DNA from: Segatella hominis
GTDB taxonomy: Bacteria > Bacteroidota > Bacteroidia > Bacteroidales > Bacteroidaceae
NCBI RefSeq assembly: GCF_004535825.1
Contig: NZ_SGVY01000007.1
Coordinates: 58,048-122,047 of the forward strand
DNA: 64,000 bases
Direction of reading: 5' to 3'
Position 1 is the first letter of the stretch, and each line of letters opens with the position of its first letter. The position numbers were made by a program, and so were the translations under genes. Positions 25,089 to 34,265 of the stretch are shown here, piece after piece. The notes below the pieces were generated by a model that was given only the letters and a program-made list of their open reading frames with translations, ran no database searches and was not told the origin of the DNA.

Positions 25089-27506
25089 TTATCGTTTCAT
25101 ACCGCCAGAACGCTGCTGTTCCTCAGTATTTTGCTCCTCTTGCTTCTGCTTGGGTGCCTCCAACTGGTCACAGATAGCCACTCGTTCTCCTGCTCGGATA
25201 AGTTTGGGCAGATAGGTGTCCAAGGCATGATGTGGAAAGCCAGCCATGTAGATACCAGCTTGGGTGTTTCTCTTTGTCAATGTAATCCCCAACACTTCCG
25301 CTCCTCGCTTGGCATCCTGTTCATACATCTCATAAAAATCACCTACACGAAACAGCAGCAAAGCATCTGGATGCTTGGCTTTCAACTCCTTCCATTGCTT
25401 CATGATGGGAGAGTCCTTGGTCTCTTCCTTCTGCTTACCCTTTGTTTCTTCCTTCTTTTCCACAGTAGCGTTATTATCTCTTTGAACAGTCGCATCCTTC
25501 TCTTCCCTAATATCTGTCTTTTCCTCAGAAGATGCTTGCTTATTCTCTTCCTCGTGATACTCTCGATGTTCTTCCTCATTCTTATCGGTGGAGACTTGCG
25601 TTTCTTGCTTCACCTCGGTTTCCTCAACTTGCTTTTCTGATGCAGTCTGCTCCTGCGTCTGTCCTTTCTGCAGGATGTCAGCAAACAGGGTAGCAGCAAG
25701 ATGCTTTTTGTACTCGTTCTTGTCTTCGGCAATCCACATTCGTTGCCATTGGCTTGGCGATACCACACGAGGCTGCAACTTGTCTGCGCCATCAATGGTG
25801 ACTGCACACAGAATGACATCGTTCTTTGCCTTGAACACGTTCACTTTCTGTATGCGGTTCATGTCCACCTCGTTGTGCTGACCGCTGCCAAACAAGTCCA
25901 CCTTCAGGTCAGGCTTTGTCTCTGCCATCGCATAGTATTTCTGTGCCAGTTCCACTCTCAGACTGTCCATCGTGTCCTGCGCCTGTTTCAGTGTGGTGAA
26001 GAAGCGGTTTAAGTCCGCCTTGTCGGGATAGATGGAAAAAGCCTTCTGTCCTTCGGGCTTGATATACATCGCCCAACGCTTGTTGTCATCCTGCACCATC
26101 TGTATGCGGTCGAAGCCCACCTGCTTGCTCTGGCTCACGGCATCACTCACGTCTATCTTGGATATGTCTTCCATTTGCCAGTTCTTCAATCTTGCCACAG
26201 TGATGTCCTTTCCTGCAAAATAGCTGTCATCAGGATGGTAGCCCAAAGCGCCATCGGGATTATAGAACTTGACAGACTGAAAACCTTCTTTCTGTAAGGC
26301 ATGTTCGATGCGCTGCTTGCTCATGCCCGACACCTCGTTGTTCACTTCCAATGATGCTCCTGCTGGCAACACCACATCAGCACTCTTGTTTTCCTTGTCT
26401 CTTACAATCACCACAAACTTCTGCTCGCTGTCAGGATGCTTGGCTATCTCGTCTGCCACGAAGTAATGCTTGGGCATCTTCAATTGCATCTCGGTGGTCT
26501 GCTGCTCGTTCTTCAAGGATGAATATTCTATTTTCTCGCCACGCTCTGCCTTGCGGATAACGTCCAAGGCATTGTTCACATCACTCTCTATGGCATCTAT
26601 CAGACATGGATTTTCCTTCAATTCACGGTTCCAGTAGTCCACCAATCCCATGTTCTCCTTGGAAATCTTGGCTGGCATACCCATTTCCATCATCTTGATG
26701 CCCGAAGCCAGTTCTACCACCAGTTTCTCTTGCTTCACGGCATCCTCAGATGGTGCAATGCCATTCTTCATCACCATGCCCTCCCTTGCCAGTCGCTGTT
26801 GATGTCCTGTAGCACTCACCACTTGACGCAGCATCTCCTGCACATAATCGCTATATTGCTCAACATTTTCTTGCTTTGGCATATACACGGCGTCCTTCTC
26901 CGTGTCATAATGTGCCACTCCGCTTCCGTCTTTGCGCACCGCCATCAGGTTGTCCTTCATCTTCTGGATGAAGTCATTCACTTGGCTACGCAATGCCTTG
27001 TCTTCATTCGCACCGACATTCGCCTTCACCACCTCTTCATATTTTTCTTTGTCTTTCAATAGCAACATGGTCTGGTCGATGTTGAACAGCACTCGTATCT
27101 CCCGATTATGGATGCCCTTGTACTGTGTCTGATCGGTAGCCGACAATTCCTGGTAGTCCTTTCTACTGATGATGTCCTCTGGATTATGTCGGTTCACATA
27201 CTTGTTCCACGCATACCAGTTGAACGGCACACCTCTCTCATGCGCCATCACAGACTCGTCTCGCTTCTTGGCTTCACTAAATAACGTGTAAAGATTTGTA
27301 GAAAATCCGTTCTTGTCGGAGTTCAATCCCATAACGAGGGCATTGAACGGACTCACTGCCGCTCCCTTTGGGTAAAACCGTGGATATTGCTTTCCTTGCT
27401 CGTTCAGCCAAACACCCTTGTTGTCGGCTGCTTTCGACAGGGCTTCGGTAATCAGTGACACTTGACGCTCTGCCGCATTCTTCTCTTGTGGACTTTTCTC
27501 TTTCAT
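25089..27506 (-). CDS. ArdC-like protein with degenerate peptidase site and C-terminal MutS domain I
   Basis: An 805-residue protein. The N terminus (residues ~25-130: [37 protein letters not shown]) matches the ArdC ssDNA-binding domain. The position of the HExxH helix reads [14 protein letters not shown], so the zinc site is lost. DUF3945-like middle parts and a Glu/Gln/Lys-rich linker follow. The last ~100 residues ([40 protein letters not shown]) match MutS domain I, the mismatch-recognition domain. The remaining MutS domains are absent. It is in the transfer operon 16 bases before the hydrolase gene. Confidence 0.75.
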   Translation of the reverse strand: MKEKSPQEKNAAERQVSLITEALSKAADNKGVWLNEQGKQYPRFYPKGAAVSPFNALVMGLNSDKNGFSTNLYTLFSEAKKRDESVMAHERGVPFNWYAWNKYVNRHNPEDIISRKDYQELSATDQTQYKGIHNREIRVLFNIDQTMLLLKDKEKYEEVVKANVGANEDKALRSQVNDFIQKMKDNLMAVRKDGSGVAHYDTEKDAVYMPKQENVEQYSDYVQEMLRQVVSATGHQQRLAREGMVMKNGIAPSEDAVKQEKLVVELASGIKMMEMGMPAKISKENMGLVDYWNRELKENPCLIDAIESDVNNALDVIRKAERGEKIEYSSLKNEQQTTEMQLKMPKHYFVADEIAKHPDSEQKFVVIVRDKENKSADVVLPAGASLEVNNEVSGMSKQRIEHALQKEGFQSVKFYNPDGALGYHPDDSYFAGKDITVARLKNWQMEDISKIDVSDAVSQSKQVGFDRIQMVQDDNKRWAMYIKPEGQKAFSIYPDKADLNRFFTTLKQAQDTMDSLRVELAQKYYAMAETKPDLKVDLFGSGQHNEVDMNRIQKVNVFKAKNDVILCAVTIDGADKLQPRVVSPSQWQRMWIAEDKNEYKKHLAATLFADILQKGQTQEQTASEKQVEETEVKQETQVSTDKNEEEHREYHEEENKQASSEEKTDIREEKDATVQRDNNATVEKKEETKGKQKEETKDSPIMKQWKELKAKHPDALLLFRVGDFYEMYEQDAKRGAEVLGITLTKRNTQAGIYMAGFPHHALDTYLPKLIRAGERVAICDQLEAPKQKQEEQNTEEQQRSGGMKR

Positions 27507-27530
27507 TGTATGATTGTTTTACGTTTTATC

Positions 27531-29366
27531 TTATCTTGAACGTTGGATGACTTCTCGCTGCTCTGCGTTTTCCATCGCCTCGTTTCTCACATTTCTCACT
27601 TCTTGCTCGCCATAGTTGCGTTCTGCCATCTGTCTCATCTGGTCACTCTTGGCAAGCACGGCATTGGCAAGGGTGTTGAGTGGTAAGGCTCCTGCTTGAT
27701 ATGCTCCAACCACATGCTCTGGCAGTTGGATGGTGTATGGCACTCGGTCGATGGTTGCCACCAAGCAATTGCCTTGCAGCACAGGGTTGGCTATTCGGGG
27801 ATTCAACGGTTCGTCTGGATAGGACTTATATTGCACTGCTTGTGCTGTTGTATTACCGTATGATACAGCATTTCCATCATTGCCTTCCTGTTTGTTTGCC
27901 AATGCTTCATGTCCTGCCTTGTTCAGCAGATTGGCACCGCCCATACCGATGAGTGTCATCTTCAATAGCGGATTCTTCACGAACATTCCTGCAAGGATGG
28001 CGGCTATCGGCATCATATTGTCCTTCAAGCCTAATGATTGCGTCTTGCCAGTGAACAGTCCAACAAGGATGTCGGGCAACATAGCTATCACATAGCCGAG
28101 GTTATTGCCGATGTCGCTGAAACCGTCCAGTCCGAAGTTCTTCAACAGTCCTTCCCAACCGTTGCTGTTATCATTTTCAGGTTGTTCTTGCTGTTCTTCT
28201 TCTGATTGCGCTTGCTGTTGTTCATCAGTTTCTGTTTGTTGCGCCTCTGCATCTTTCTTTTCCTGGATGATGCGCTCTGCCTCTGCAACCTTGGCTGCGT
28301 CGTGCTTGGCTTTCTCTTCCAGATAGGCATCTTCCTTGCCGGGTGCCACTATCAGCGGTACATTCTTGTATTTCGGATCGTTCCGTTTCTCTTGCTCTTT
28401 TTGGAAAGGAAACTTAATACTGTTATCTGTCCATGCCATAGGTGTAAATGCTTTTTGTGGGATATGTATCTTGTTATGGAGTTTGCTGTTGAGCGTCTTG
28501 ACATAGCCATTGTCGGTGGCATTCACTTTCTTGGCTTGTGAGCGAAAACCAGTGAAGGCATTGCCGTTCTGTCCGAATACGCCCTTGCTGATGCTCAATT
28601 CCATGGCTTGCTCTTTCCGCTGTTCTCCGTTTCCCTTCTTGGAATCGAGGACATAGCCCAATGCCATGTCGCTCCCCACCAAGGTTGCCAATGACTTCCA
28701 ACTACCGATACCGCCCATAGTCACGGCATCCACTACCGAGGCGGTAGCCCTTCCAGCAAACTTCTCCGTCTTGCTTGGCTTATAGGCTTTCTCGCCACGA
28801 GCTTCTATCTCAGCCGTCAATGGTGACTTCATCAGTTCTTCTTGCAGTCCCCAGATGCTGTTTTGTGCTGCCTTTCGCAAGATGTACTCCATCGTTGATT
28901 TGGGTGTATTGTCCTTGACGAGTTTCCCAATCATCAGGTCTTCCATCCTTTGTGCAACGTATGCGTATGCCAAATCCTCGCCACAGGCTTTCGACAAAGC
29001 GTCGTATTTGCTTCGTCCAATTTCCTTCACCACGGCATTGCGCCACTCGCCAGCAAGAAGAGCCAAATCCTTCACGATGTTTTTGTCCTTCCATATTTTC
29101 TGGTTGCACATCGCCAGATAGTCCTCCGTGGTTTTGCTGTTCCATTTGCCTGTTTGCTTTAGAACAAACTCGGTGTTGTCGGCATACGGATTGGCAGAAG
29201 CAAGCACTCCTGCCAAACTGCTCTGGTATCTGCCTCTTTCCTCCAGTTGCTTGTGAGTCAAGTCATCTCGCACCTGTTTCATCACAGGTGCCAGCTTGCC
29301 GTCAAAATATCCTTGAAGGCAATACTCCAGTTCTGCAAAGCGTGTCGGGTTCTTGATAGTACTCAT
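27531..29366 (-). CDS. Large transfer-operon protein with hydrophobic centre, function unknown
   Basis: A 611-residue protein. The ATG at 29366 (MSTIKNPTRFAELEYCLQG) is chosen because it overlaps the preceding stop as TAATG; the frame is open further upstream. The first ~250 residues are helical and soluble. A Gln/Glu-rich stretch (about residues 370-420) precedes hydrophobic segments (IAMLPDILVGLFTG, MMPIAAILAGMFVKNPLLKM). The tail is helical. It may be a membrane-associated component of the mating apparatus. No family is recognised. Confidence 0.65.
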   Translation of the reverse strand: MSTIKNPTRFAELEYCLQGYFDGKLAPVMKQVRDDLTHKQLEERGRYQSSLAGVLASANPYADNTEFVLKQTGKWNSKTTEDYLAMCNQKIWKDKNIVKDLALLAGEWRNAVVKEIGRSKYDALSKACGEDLAYAYVAQRMEDLMIGKLVKDNTPKSTMEYILRKAAQNSIWGLQEELMKSPLTAEIEARGEKAYKPSKTEKFAGRATASVVDAVTMGGIGSWKSLATLVGSDMALGYVLDSKKGNGEQRKEQAMELSISKGVFGQNGNAFTGFRSQAKKVNATDNGYVKTLNSKLHNKIHIPQKAFTPMAWTDNSIKFPFQKEQEKRNDPKYKNVPLIVAPGKEDAYLEEKAKHDAAKVAEAERIIQEKKDAEAQQTETDEQQQAQSEEEQQEQPENDNSNGWEGLLKNFGLDGFSDIGNNLGYVIAMLPDILVGLFTGKTQSLGLKDNMMPIAAILAGMFVKNPLLKMTLIGMGGANLLNKAGHEALANKQEGNDGNAVSYGNTTAQAVQYKSYPDEPLNPRIANPVLQGNCLVATIDRVPYTIQLPEHVVGAYQAGALPLNTLANAVLAKSDQMRQMAERNYGEQEVRNVRNEAMENAEQREVIQRSR

Positions 29367-30504
29367 TATAGCGTTACGTTTAGTTGACCTAATATCTGTT
29401 CTCTTGTCTGCTCGATGGCTTGGTGATACACTTCCATCTGCTTTGGAAAGTATTCCTCCAGCCAAGAGTCCTTCTCTATTCTGTCATGGATGAAGAGGAT
29501 GGCTTGCTGCAGTTCTATCTCCACGGAGCATTCTCCTTCCTCTCTGTTGTTGAACCACGCCTTTGTCCACCATCTCACTCCTGCACGGTCGGGATAGACG
29601 CTCACCAACCTTGGAATATCAAAGCTCTGCACATCGATGTCCAGTTCAGCAAGCGGGTCGATGATGCCACTCGTCCTTATGGCTTCGTCATGGAGTTTTT
29701 TTTTAGAACTTCGCTCAGTGTGGACAGATAGATGCCATGCCGCAATGCCAGATAGTTCAAAAAGTCCGCAATCAGCAGGTTCTGCACCTTGCAAACCAAG
29801 GGCATGGCTCTCTGCCCGATGCCTAACGGATTGCTGATGGATGGCATAGCTTCATAGAAATAGTGTTTCGCCGCGGACAAGGTAAAGATGTTCCTTAGCG
29901 ACTGCTCTGCATGTTGCGGTGTCACATACATACCTTTATACAGGTCTTCCATATACGATGGCATGAAGCGCAGCATCAATTCTTCTATCTCTTTCTGGTC
30001 TTTGTCATACTGTGTGGCTATATTCATGTCGTAGGTCTCAAACTCAGGAAAACCTGTCTTACCGGTCTGTTCCATTGCCTTCACATTGCCATATAGCATG
30101 GTCAGAAAATCAATCGGATTGATTTCCTTGCCGTCAAACTTCACCTCGAAATGCAGTCTGTCACCGCTCAATGCCACGATGTTTCCTGCCTTCACGGTTT
30201 GTCCGAAGTTCACGAACACGTTGGCAAGGTGGGCGTAGGTCACTTCATATTTGCCGTAGCGTATCACTTGGTAGATGCCGTGTGTCGCATCATTGCCAAT
30301 GCCCGATACCGTTCCGCTTGCCAAGGCTGACAGCAGATAGTGGTTTGCCTCAAAGTCCAGTCCGTGGTGGAAGAATGGCTCTCCAGTTACAGGATGCTTC
30401 TGTTTTCCATATCCAAGTGTCAGTTCCACGTCCTTGCCTCGCTCCTCAAAGGGCATGCAAAAGCCGCTTTTTGATTGCAGCATCATCTCTTCTGTATATC
30501 TCAT
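29366..30504 (-). pseudogene. M23 (LytM)-like protein split by a frameshift at an A9 run
   Basis: The first frame (30504 to 29677) has 275 residues: an M23-like domain with HHGLD (46-50) and TYAHL (89-93), but RLH (116-118) where HLH is usual, so one zinc ligand is missing. It ends LSEVLKKNSMTKP. The other frame continues the sequence as KKKLHDEAIRTSGIIDPLAE to 29366. The switch is at nine consecutive T's on the plus strand (29696-29704, A9 in the mRNA). One extra A or a -1 slip would yield a 379-residue protein that ends exactly at the next start. It could be a true mutation, a sequencing error, or programmed slippage. Confidence 0.6.
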
Positions 30505-30524
30505 GTTGTTGTCGTTTTATGTTT

Positions 30525-31184
30525 TTATCGTTTCATGCCGCCACTGCGTGCGGTCGTTTCTGCTTCGTTCACATTTCTTCCTTGACCGCCATCACCACTG
30601 ACGATGTTCTTGATGTTGGAATTGTTGCCGATGAGCATCATGCCGAGCATGGCTCCTGCTATCTTGCCAAGCCATCCGAAACGTCCGAAAGTGAGGAACG
30701 CTGCTGTTACCAGTCCTGCAAGGCTCAGTCCCGACACATTTCCTTTCCCTAAGTTCTTGAAGAAGTTGCCGAACATCTCCAGTCCGTTGCCTCCGAAGAT
30801 GCCACGGAAGAAGTTGCTCATTCCGCTCCACTTGCTGTTGATGTCGCCCATGGCACCATTCACAGCATCCACAGCTTCTCCAGCCTTGTTCTTCAGTCCT
30901 TTCACGTCTTCCACAGCTTCGGATATTTTCTCCGTGGTGTCTTTTCCTACCACCACATCACTGGCTATCTCCACCATGCTCTTGTCGTTGACAAGGTTCT
31001 GCCATGCCACATATCCTGCTGCGCTGCCCACAGCGGCTGTTTTCATCGCACTTCCTGCGCCTTTTAGTGCTTGGGTGGGATGCACAGCCGTATTGCTTGC
31101 AGATTTCAGTCCTTGCTTGGCGACACTACCTGCACCTTTCAAGGCACTGCCGCCATACTTTGCTATTTTTGCCCATATACTCAT
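30525..31184 (-). CDS. Membrane-associated transfer-operon protein (219 aa)
   Basis: Starts MSIWAKIAKYGGSALKGAGS. The N-terminal third is Gly/Ala/Lys-rich and amphipathic. A helical charged part follows, and hydrophobic segments occur near residues 140-190 (GLSLAGLVTAAFLTFGRFGW, LGKIAGAMLGMMLIGN). It ends SGGMKR, like the MutS-fused ArdC-like protein (RSGGMKR), and the Toprim protein ends SGFRR. These shared Arg-ending tails in several operon proteins are notable. Family unknown. Confidence 0.65.
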   Translation of the reverse strand: MSIWAKIAKYGGSALKGAGSVAKQGLKSASNTAVHPTQALKGAGSAMKTAAVGSAAGYVAWQNLVNDKSMVEIASDVVVGKDTTEKISEAVEDVKGLKNKAGEAVDAVNGAMGDINSKWSGMSNFFRGIFGGNGLEMFGNFFKNLGKGNVSGLSLAGLVTAAFLTFGRFGWLGKIAGAMLGMMLIGNNSNIKNIVSGDGGQGRNVNEAETTARSGGMKR

Positions 31185-31202
31185 AGTCGTATCTTTTTGT
31201 TG

Positions 31203-31883
31203 TTATTTGATATTTCTGTTCCGCTTCCATCTGTTCATGCAGTCCTTCACGATGGTTTTCTTGTCAGCCTTGTCGTGGCTGCCTTCCTCTATCTCTGCCC
31301 AGATGTCCGCCATCGAGGTGTACTTCACCGCCTTGGTCAGCCGTTGCAGCTTTTTGTTCATTACCTTCAGCTTGGGGCGGATGCCGAAAACGATTTCCAC
31401 TCGTTCTTTCTCGGTCATCTTGTTGCCCGACAAGCATACAAGCCTGATGTCATTTACTATCTCCACGCTGCCCATAATCAACTCCCGATAGATCTTGTTG
31501 CGCTTGGCTGACAGTGCCACAGCAAGGGCATTGTTCGTATGTTTATCCAGTTGTTTGGTGAATCCTCCCAAGTTATCCACCAGTCGGTCTATCTCGTGAT
31601 AGAAGCCATATACCTGTGCAGCATACACCACGATGGAACGGAACGAGTTCAAGTAGTTGTTGAACTCTCGTTGCAGATTGGTGGTTCCTTCCACTTCCTC
31701 TTTCAACCATATATGACCAGTGGTCTGCATCAGCATCACCTTCTCCTGGTTCTTCAACTCCTTTTCAGCCTTGTCTGTATATGCGTATATCATTCCTGCC
31801 AACACAGGGTCGTTCTGGGCTTGCACCTTGCAGACGGAAAGCAACATTATGCCAAAGCAAAATATCCATGTTCTCATACTCAA
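31203..31883 (-). CDS. Secreted helical transfer-operon protein, paralogue A
   Basis: A 226-residue protein with a signal peptide (MSMRTWIFCFGIMLLSVCKVQAQN; cleavage after AQA-like site) and a helical periplasmic domain. The end TSMADIWAEIEEGSHDKADK...NRWKRNR parallels that of its neighbour (31898-32596: TMSDVWNNVTAGMIDRS...GRWRRA), so the two are tandem paralogues. Helical periplasmic pairs of this kind recall VirB5/TrbJ-type pilus proteins, which is inference. They lie inside the transfer operon. Confidence 0.7.
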   Translation of the reverse strand: MSMRTWIFCFGIMLLSVCKVQAQNDPVLAGMIYAYTDKAEKELKNQEKVMLMQTTGHIWLKEEVEGTTNLQREFNNYLNSFRSIVVYAAQVYGFYHEIDRLVDNLGGFTKQLDKHTNNALAVALSAKRNKIYRELIMGSVEIVNDIRLVCLSGNKMTEKERVEIVFGIRPKLKVMNKKLQRLTKAVKYTSMADIWAEIEEGSHDKADKKTIVKDCMNRWKRNRNIK

Positions 31884-31897
31884 ATGTTTTTATATTA

Positions 31898-32596
31898 TTA
31901 TGGTGTACTGACTTTGGCAGCTCTCCGCCACCGCCCCAATGCTTGCGTAGCAATCTCACCATTACTTCTGTCTATCATCCCTGCCGTGACATTGTTCCAC
32001 ACATCACTCATTGTATAGTAGCGGATGCTCAGATACAGTTTGTTGAGCTTCTTTTGGAAAGCAGATAGTTTGTCGTTTAATGCCCACAAGGTCTTGGAGC
32101 GGTCTGCTCCTGTCAGCATATTCTCTGTGCCCCCATTCGCCACGGCATCGTTCAATAGATTGAAAACCGATACCAGTTCCGTTGCCGTCTCGATATACAG
32201 GTTGTTCATGCTCATACTTGCCACAATGCCCTGCGGATTGCCCTTAATGGCTGTCTTCAACTTGGCGAGCGTGATGAAAATTTTCACGCCATCATCATAC
32301 AGATGGGTACATGCTTTCAGCGAAGAGGCATAGCCGTTCACTGATTTCAAGTAGCTGTTGTACTTCTTCTCCCATTTGTGTATCTGGTTAAACTCAGCAG
32401 CCATTGTATTCTGCAACAACGCCGTCTTGGTCTGTCCGTTGATTTGCTTTTCAATCTCACTGTTGATAAGTTCATTGCCTTCTGCCAGTGCCATCCATTC
32501 CAAGGGATTGGATGACACCAATTGTGCCTTGGCTTTCGATGCCGTTGCTATGCCGATAATTGCTATCAACCATATCTTACCTATTTGTAATCTCAT
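31898..32596 (-). CDS. Secreted helical transfer-operon protein, paralogue B
   Basis: A 232-residue protein with a signal peptide (MRLQIGKIWLIAIIGIATAS, cleavage near KAKAQ). The mature part is all-helical with a central KKYNSYLKSVNGYASSLKAC helix and a C-terminal WRRAAKVSTP. It is related to the gene just downstream by its C-terminal motif and size. Its start overlaps the end of the PH-domain gene by 20 bases. It is a VirB5/TrbJ-like candidate. Confidence 0.7.
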   Translation of the reverse strand: MRLQIGKIWLIAIIGIATASKAKAQLVSSNPLEWMALAEGNELINSEIEKQINGQTKTALLQNTMAAEFNQIHKWEKKYNSYLKSVNGYASSLKACTHLYDDGVKIFITLAKLKTAIKGNPQGIVASMSMNNLYIETATELVSVFNLLNDAVANGGTENMLTGADRSKTLWALNDKLSAFQKKLNKLYLSIRYYTMSDVWNNVTAGMIDRSNGEIATQALGRWRRAAKVSTP

Positions 32597-33065
32597 AGAT
32601 GCTCCTCCTGCGTTTGCTGGTTTCTACTCGTTCTCTGATGGTTGTCACCAGTTCTTCTTTCATCGGTACTCCAATAATGTCAAGTCTTGGTGTCGTTCTG
32701 TCTCCAGAATATATGCTCACGGTTTTCAATCGGAATAGTTGCTGCATGAATGTCTGACTTTCATTGAAATCCACCACACGATACAGTTCCTGATAATCTA
32801 CTTCCCGATGAAACACGCCATGCTCAAACACTAATTGTTCGTTACTGATGATGTACCGCATCCTGCATAGATAGACCATTCGATATGCCAAACATAGGGA
32901 AAGCAAGAGCGAGAGGACAAACACAAAAGTGGAGAGGACGGCATCATCAATACCTGCATATACAAAACCTACACTTATAAGCACAAGCAAGTGCAGCTCG
33001 TTGATGACGAACTGCATACAATGGGGCTTGATGATGATGTTTCTATACCGATATGTCTGCTGCAT
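32577..33065 (-). CDS. Membrane protein with bacterial PH-like domain
   Basis: The ATG at 33065 is chosen because a clear AAAGGAG lies about 5 bases upstream, unusual here where Shine-Dalgarno sites are rare. The GTG at 33089 lies in the same frame. The 162 residues contain two hydrophobic helices (LHLLVLISVGFVYAGI, LSTFVFVLSLLLSLCLA). A bPH2 (YdbS/YdbT-like) domain follows: YIISNEQLVFEHGVFHREVD, RVVDFNESQTFMQQLF and VSIYSGD. It likely anchors a complex at the inner membrane. Confidence 0.7.
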   Translation of the reverse strand: MQQTYRYRNIIIKPHCMQFVINELHLLVLISVGFVYAGIDDAVLSTFVFVLSLLLSLCLAYRMVYLCRMRYIISNEQLVFEHGVFHREVDYQELYRVVDFNESQTFMQQLFRLKTVSIYSGDRTTPRLDIIGVPMKEELVTTIRERVETSKRRRSIYEITNR

Positions 33066-33095
33066 AGTTCTCCTTTTTGATAATGACACCGTGCT

Positions 33096-34253
33096 TCATC
33101 TGCGAAAGCCCGATGTCTGTTCCTCTTTTTCCTTCTGTTTGGCTTGCTCTTGTTGCCTCTCAGCCTCTTGCGCCTTGGCGAACTCGAAATAGTCGAAGTC
33201 TATCTCTCCTTGGTCTATCAACCGTTGGTCTCGTTTGCCAAGCAAGGCATCGTTCCAATCCTTGTATTGTCCTAAAGGATGAAAGGCTTGCACCGTGAAG
33301 TCTGCAAATCCCATTTCCTTGGCGATTGCTTTGAAGTTCTTCACAAAGCCACGTCCTGCCTCGTCTTTGTCAAAGCCCAAATAATGGTTCGCTTGTCGGG
33401 TCTCTTCCAGCATTCCCTTTATTTGCCCCTTTGTCGGTGTACCTCCTGTCGAGACATACACGCTCTTCACCGGGTTGATTTGGTACTCTGCCATGGCATC
33501 GTATGCACTCTCAAACCATAGAATATTTGTGGTTTCTTTCAATGGCTTACCTGTCAGGTTGGCTATCCACAATCCTTCACTGCTGTTGCTTCCTTCCGCC
33601 TTGCCCTTGTATGCCTTGCCGTCCTCTCGTCTCGGTCTGCCTCGCTCTTCCAATCCAACGATGCTGTCCGGCTTGGACGGCAAGGATAGTGGAAAGGCGA
33701 GATTGGCAAAGCTCAATCCGTCATTTCGACGCTTGGTCGCCAAGAAGAAATGCTTGTGAAAGGCGAACTGGGTCCCAATGTTGATGCCTCTTTCCTTGAA
33801 ATAAGGATAGTGTTTCCGTTGGGCGTCCTTTTCCCTTGGATTGAAACGCAAGATGTCATAGTCTGACAGGTTGAAGGGCTTGGCATCTCGCTTGGGTTCT
33901 GCCACTCTGCTTTCACGCACGTCAATGGGATTGTTCAACAGTCTGTTGCATACCACATTCACCAGTCTGTCCAATGACATCCCTGGCTTATAGTCATCAA
34001 ACAGCATCGGATGCTCCTTGATGAAACCTATCACGTTGTAGTTCTTCTGCTCTGGTGGCTGAAAACAGCACTTGCCATTGCCTGTGACAATAAACTTGTC
34101 GCCTCTCACTCGCTGTCCATGACTGTCCACCTTTACATACGACGGATAGCGCAAGCCATCTCGTTTGTTCAACTGATAGCCTGCGTCCACCAGCAGCTCC
34201 TGTATGTTCAGACGCTGTAAGAAATCATTATATGTCAGTTCGTTGTTTGCCAT
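33096..34253 (-). CDS. Toprim-domain primase-like protein
   Basis: A 385-residue protein with an N-terminal zinc-free CHC2-like or DUF3991 part (residues ~1-110: YNDFLQRLNIQELLVDAGYQ, GNGKCCFQPPEQ). A Toprim domain follows: ILWFESAYDAMAEYQI with the catalytic Glu at about 245, and YLGFDKDEAGRGF giving the DxD-type pair. Such proteins prime or process DNA on mobile elements. The tail is Lys/Glu/Gln-rich and ends SGFRR. It is in the transfer operon. Confidence 0.78.
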   Translation of the reverse strand: MANNELTYNDFLQRLNIQELLVDAGYQLNKRDGLRYPSYVKVDSHGQRVRGDKFIVTGNGKCCFQPPEQKNYNVIGFIKEHPMLFDDYKPGMSLDRLVNVVCNRLLNNPIDVRESRVAEPKRDAKPFNLSDYDILRFNPREKDAQRKHYPYFKERGINIGTQFAFHKHFFLATKRRNDGLSFANLAFPLSLPSKPDSIVGLEERGRPRREDGKAYKGKAEGSNSSEGLWIANLTGKPLKETTNILWFESAYDAMAEYQINPVKSVYVSTGGTPTKGQIKGMLEETRQANHYLGFDKDEAGRGFVKNFKAIAKEMGFADFTVQAFHPLGQYKDWNDALLGKRDQRLIDQGEIDFDYFEFAKAQEAERQQEQAKQKEKEEQTSGFRR

Positions 34254-34265
34254 AAGCGTATTCCG

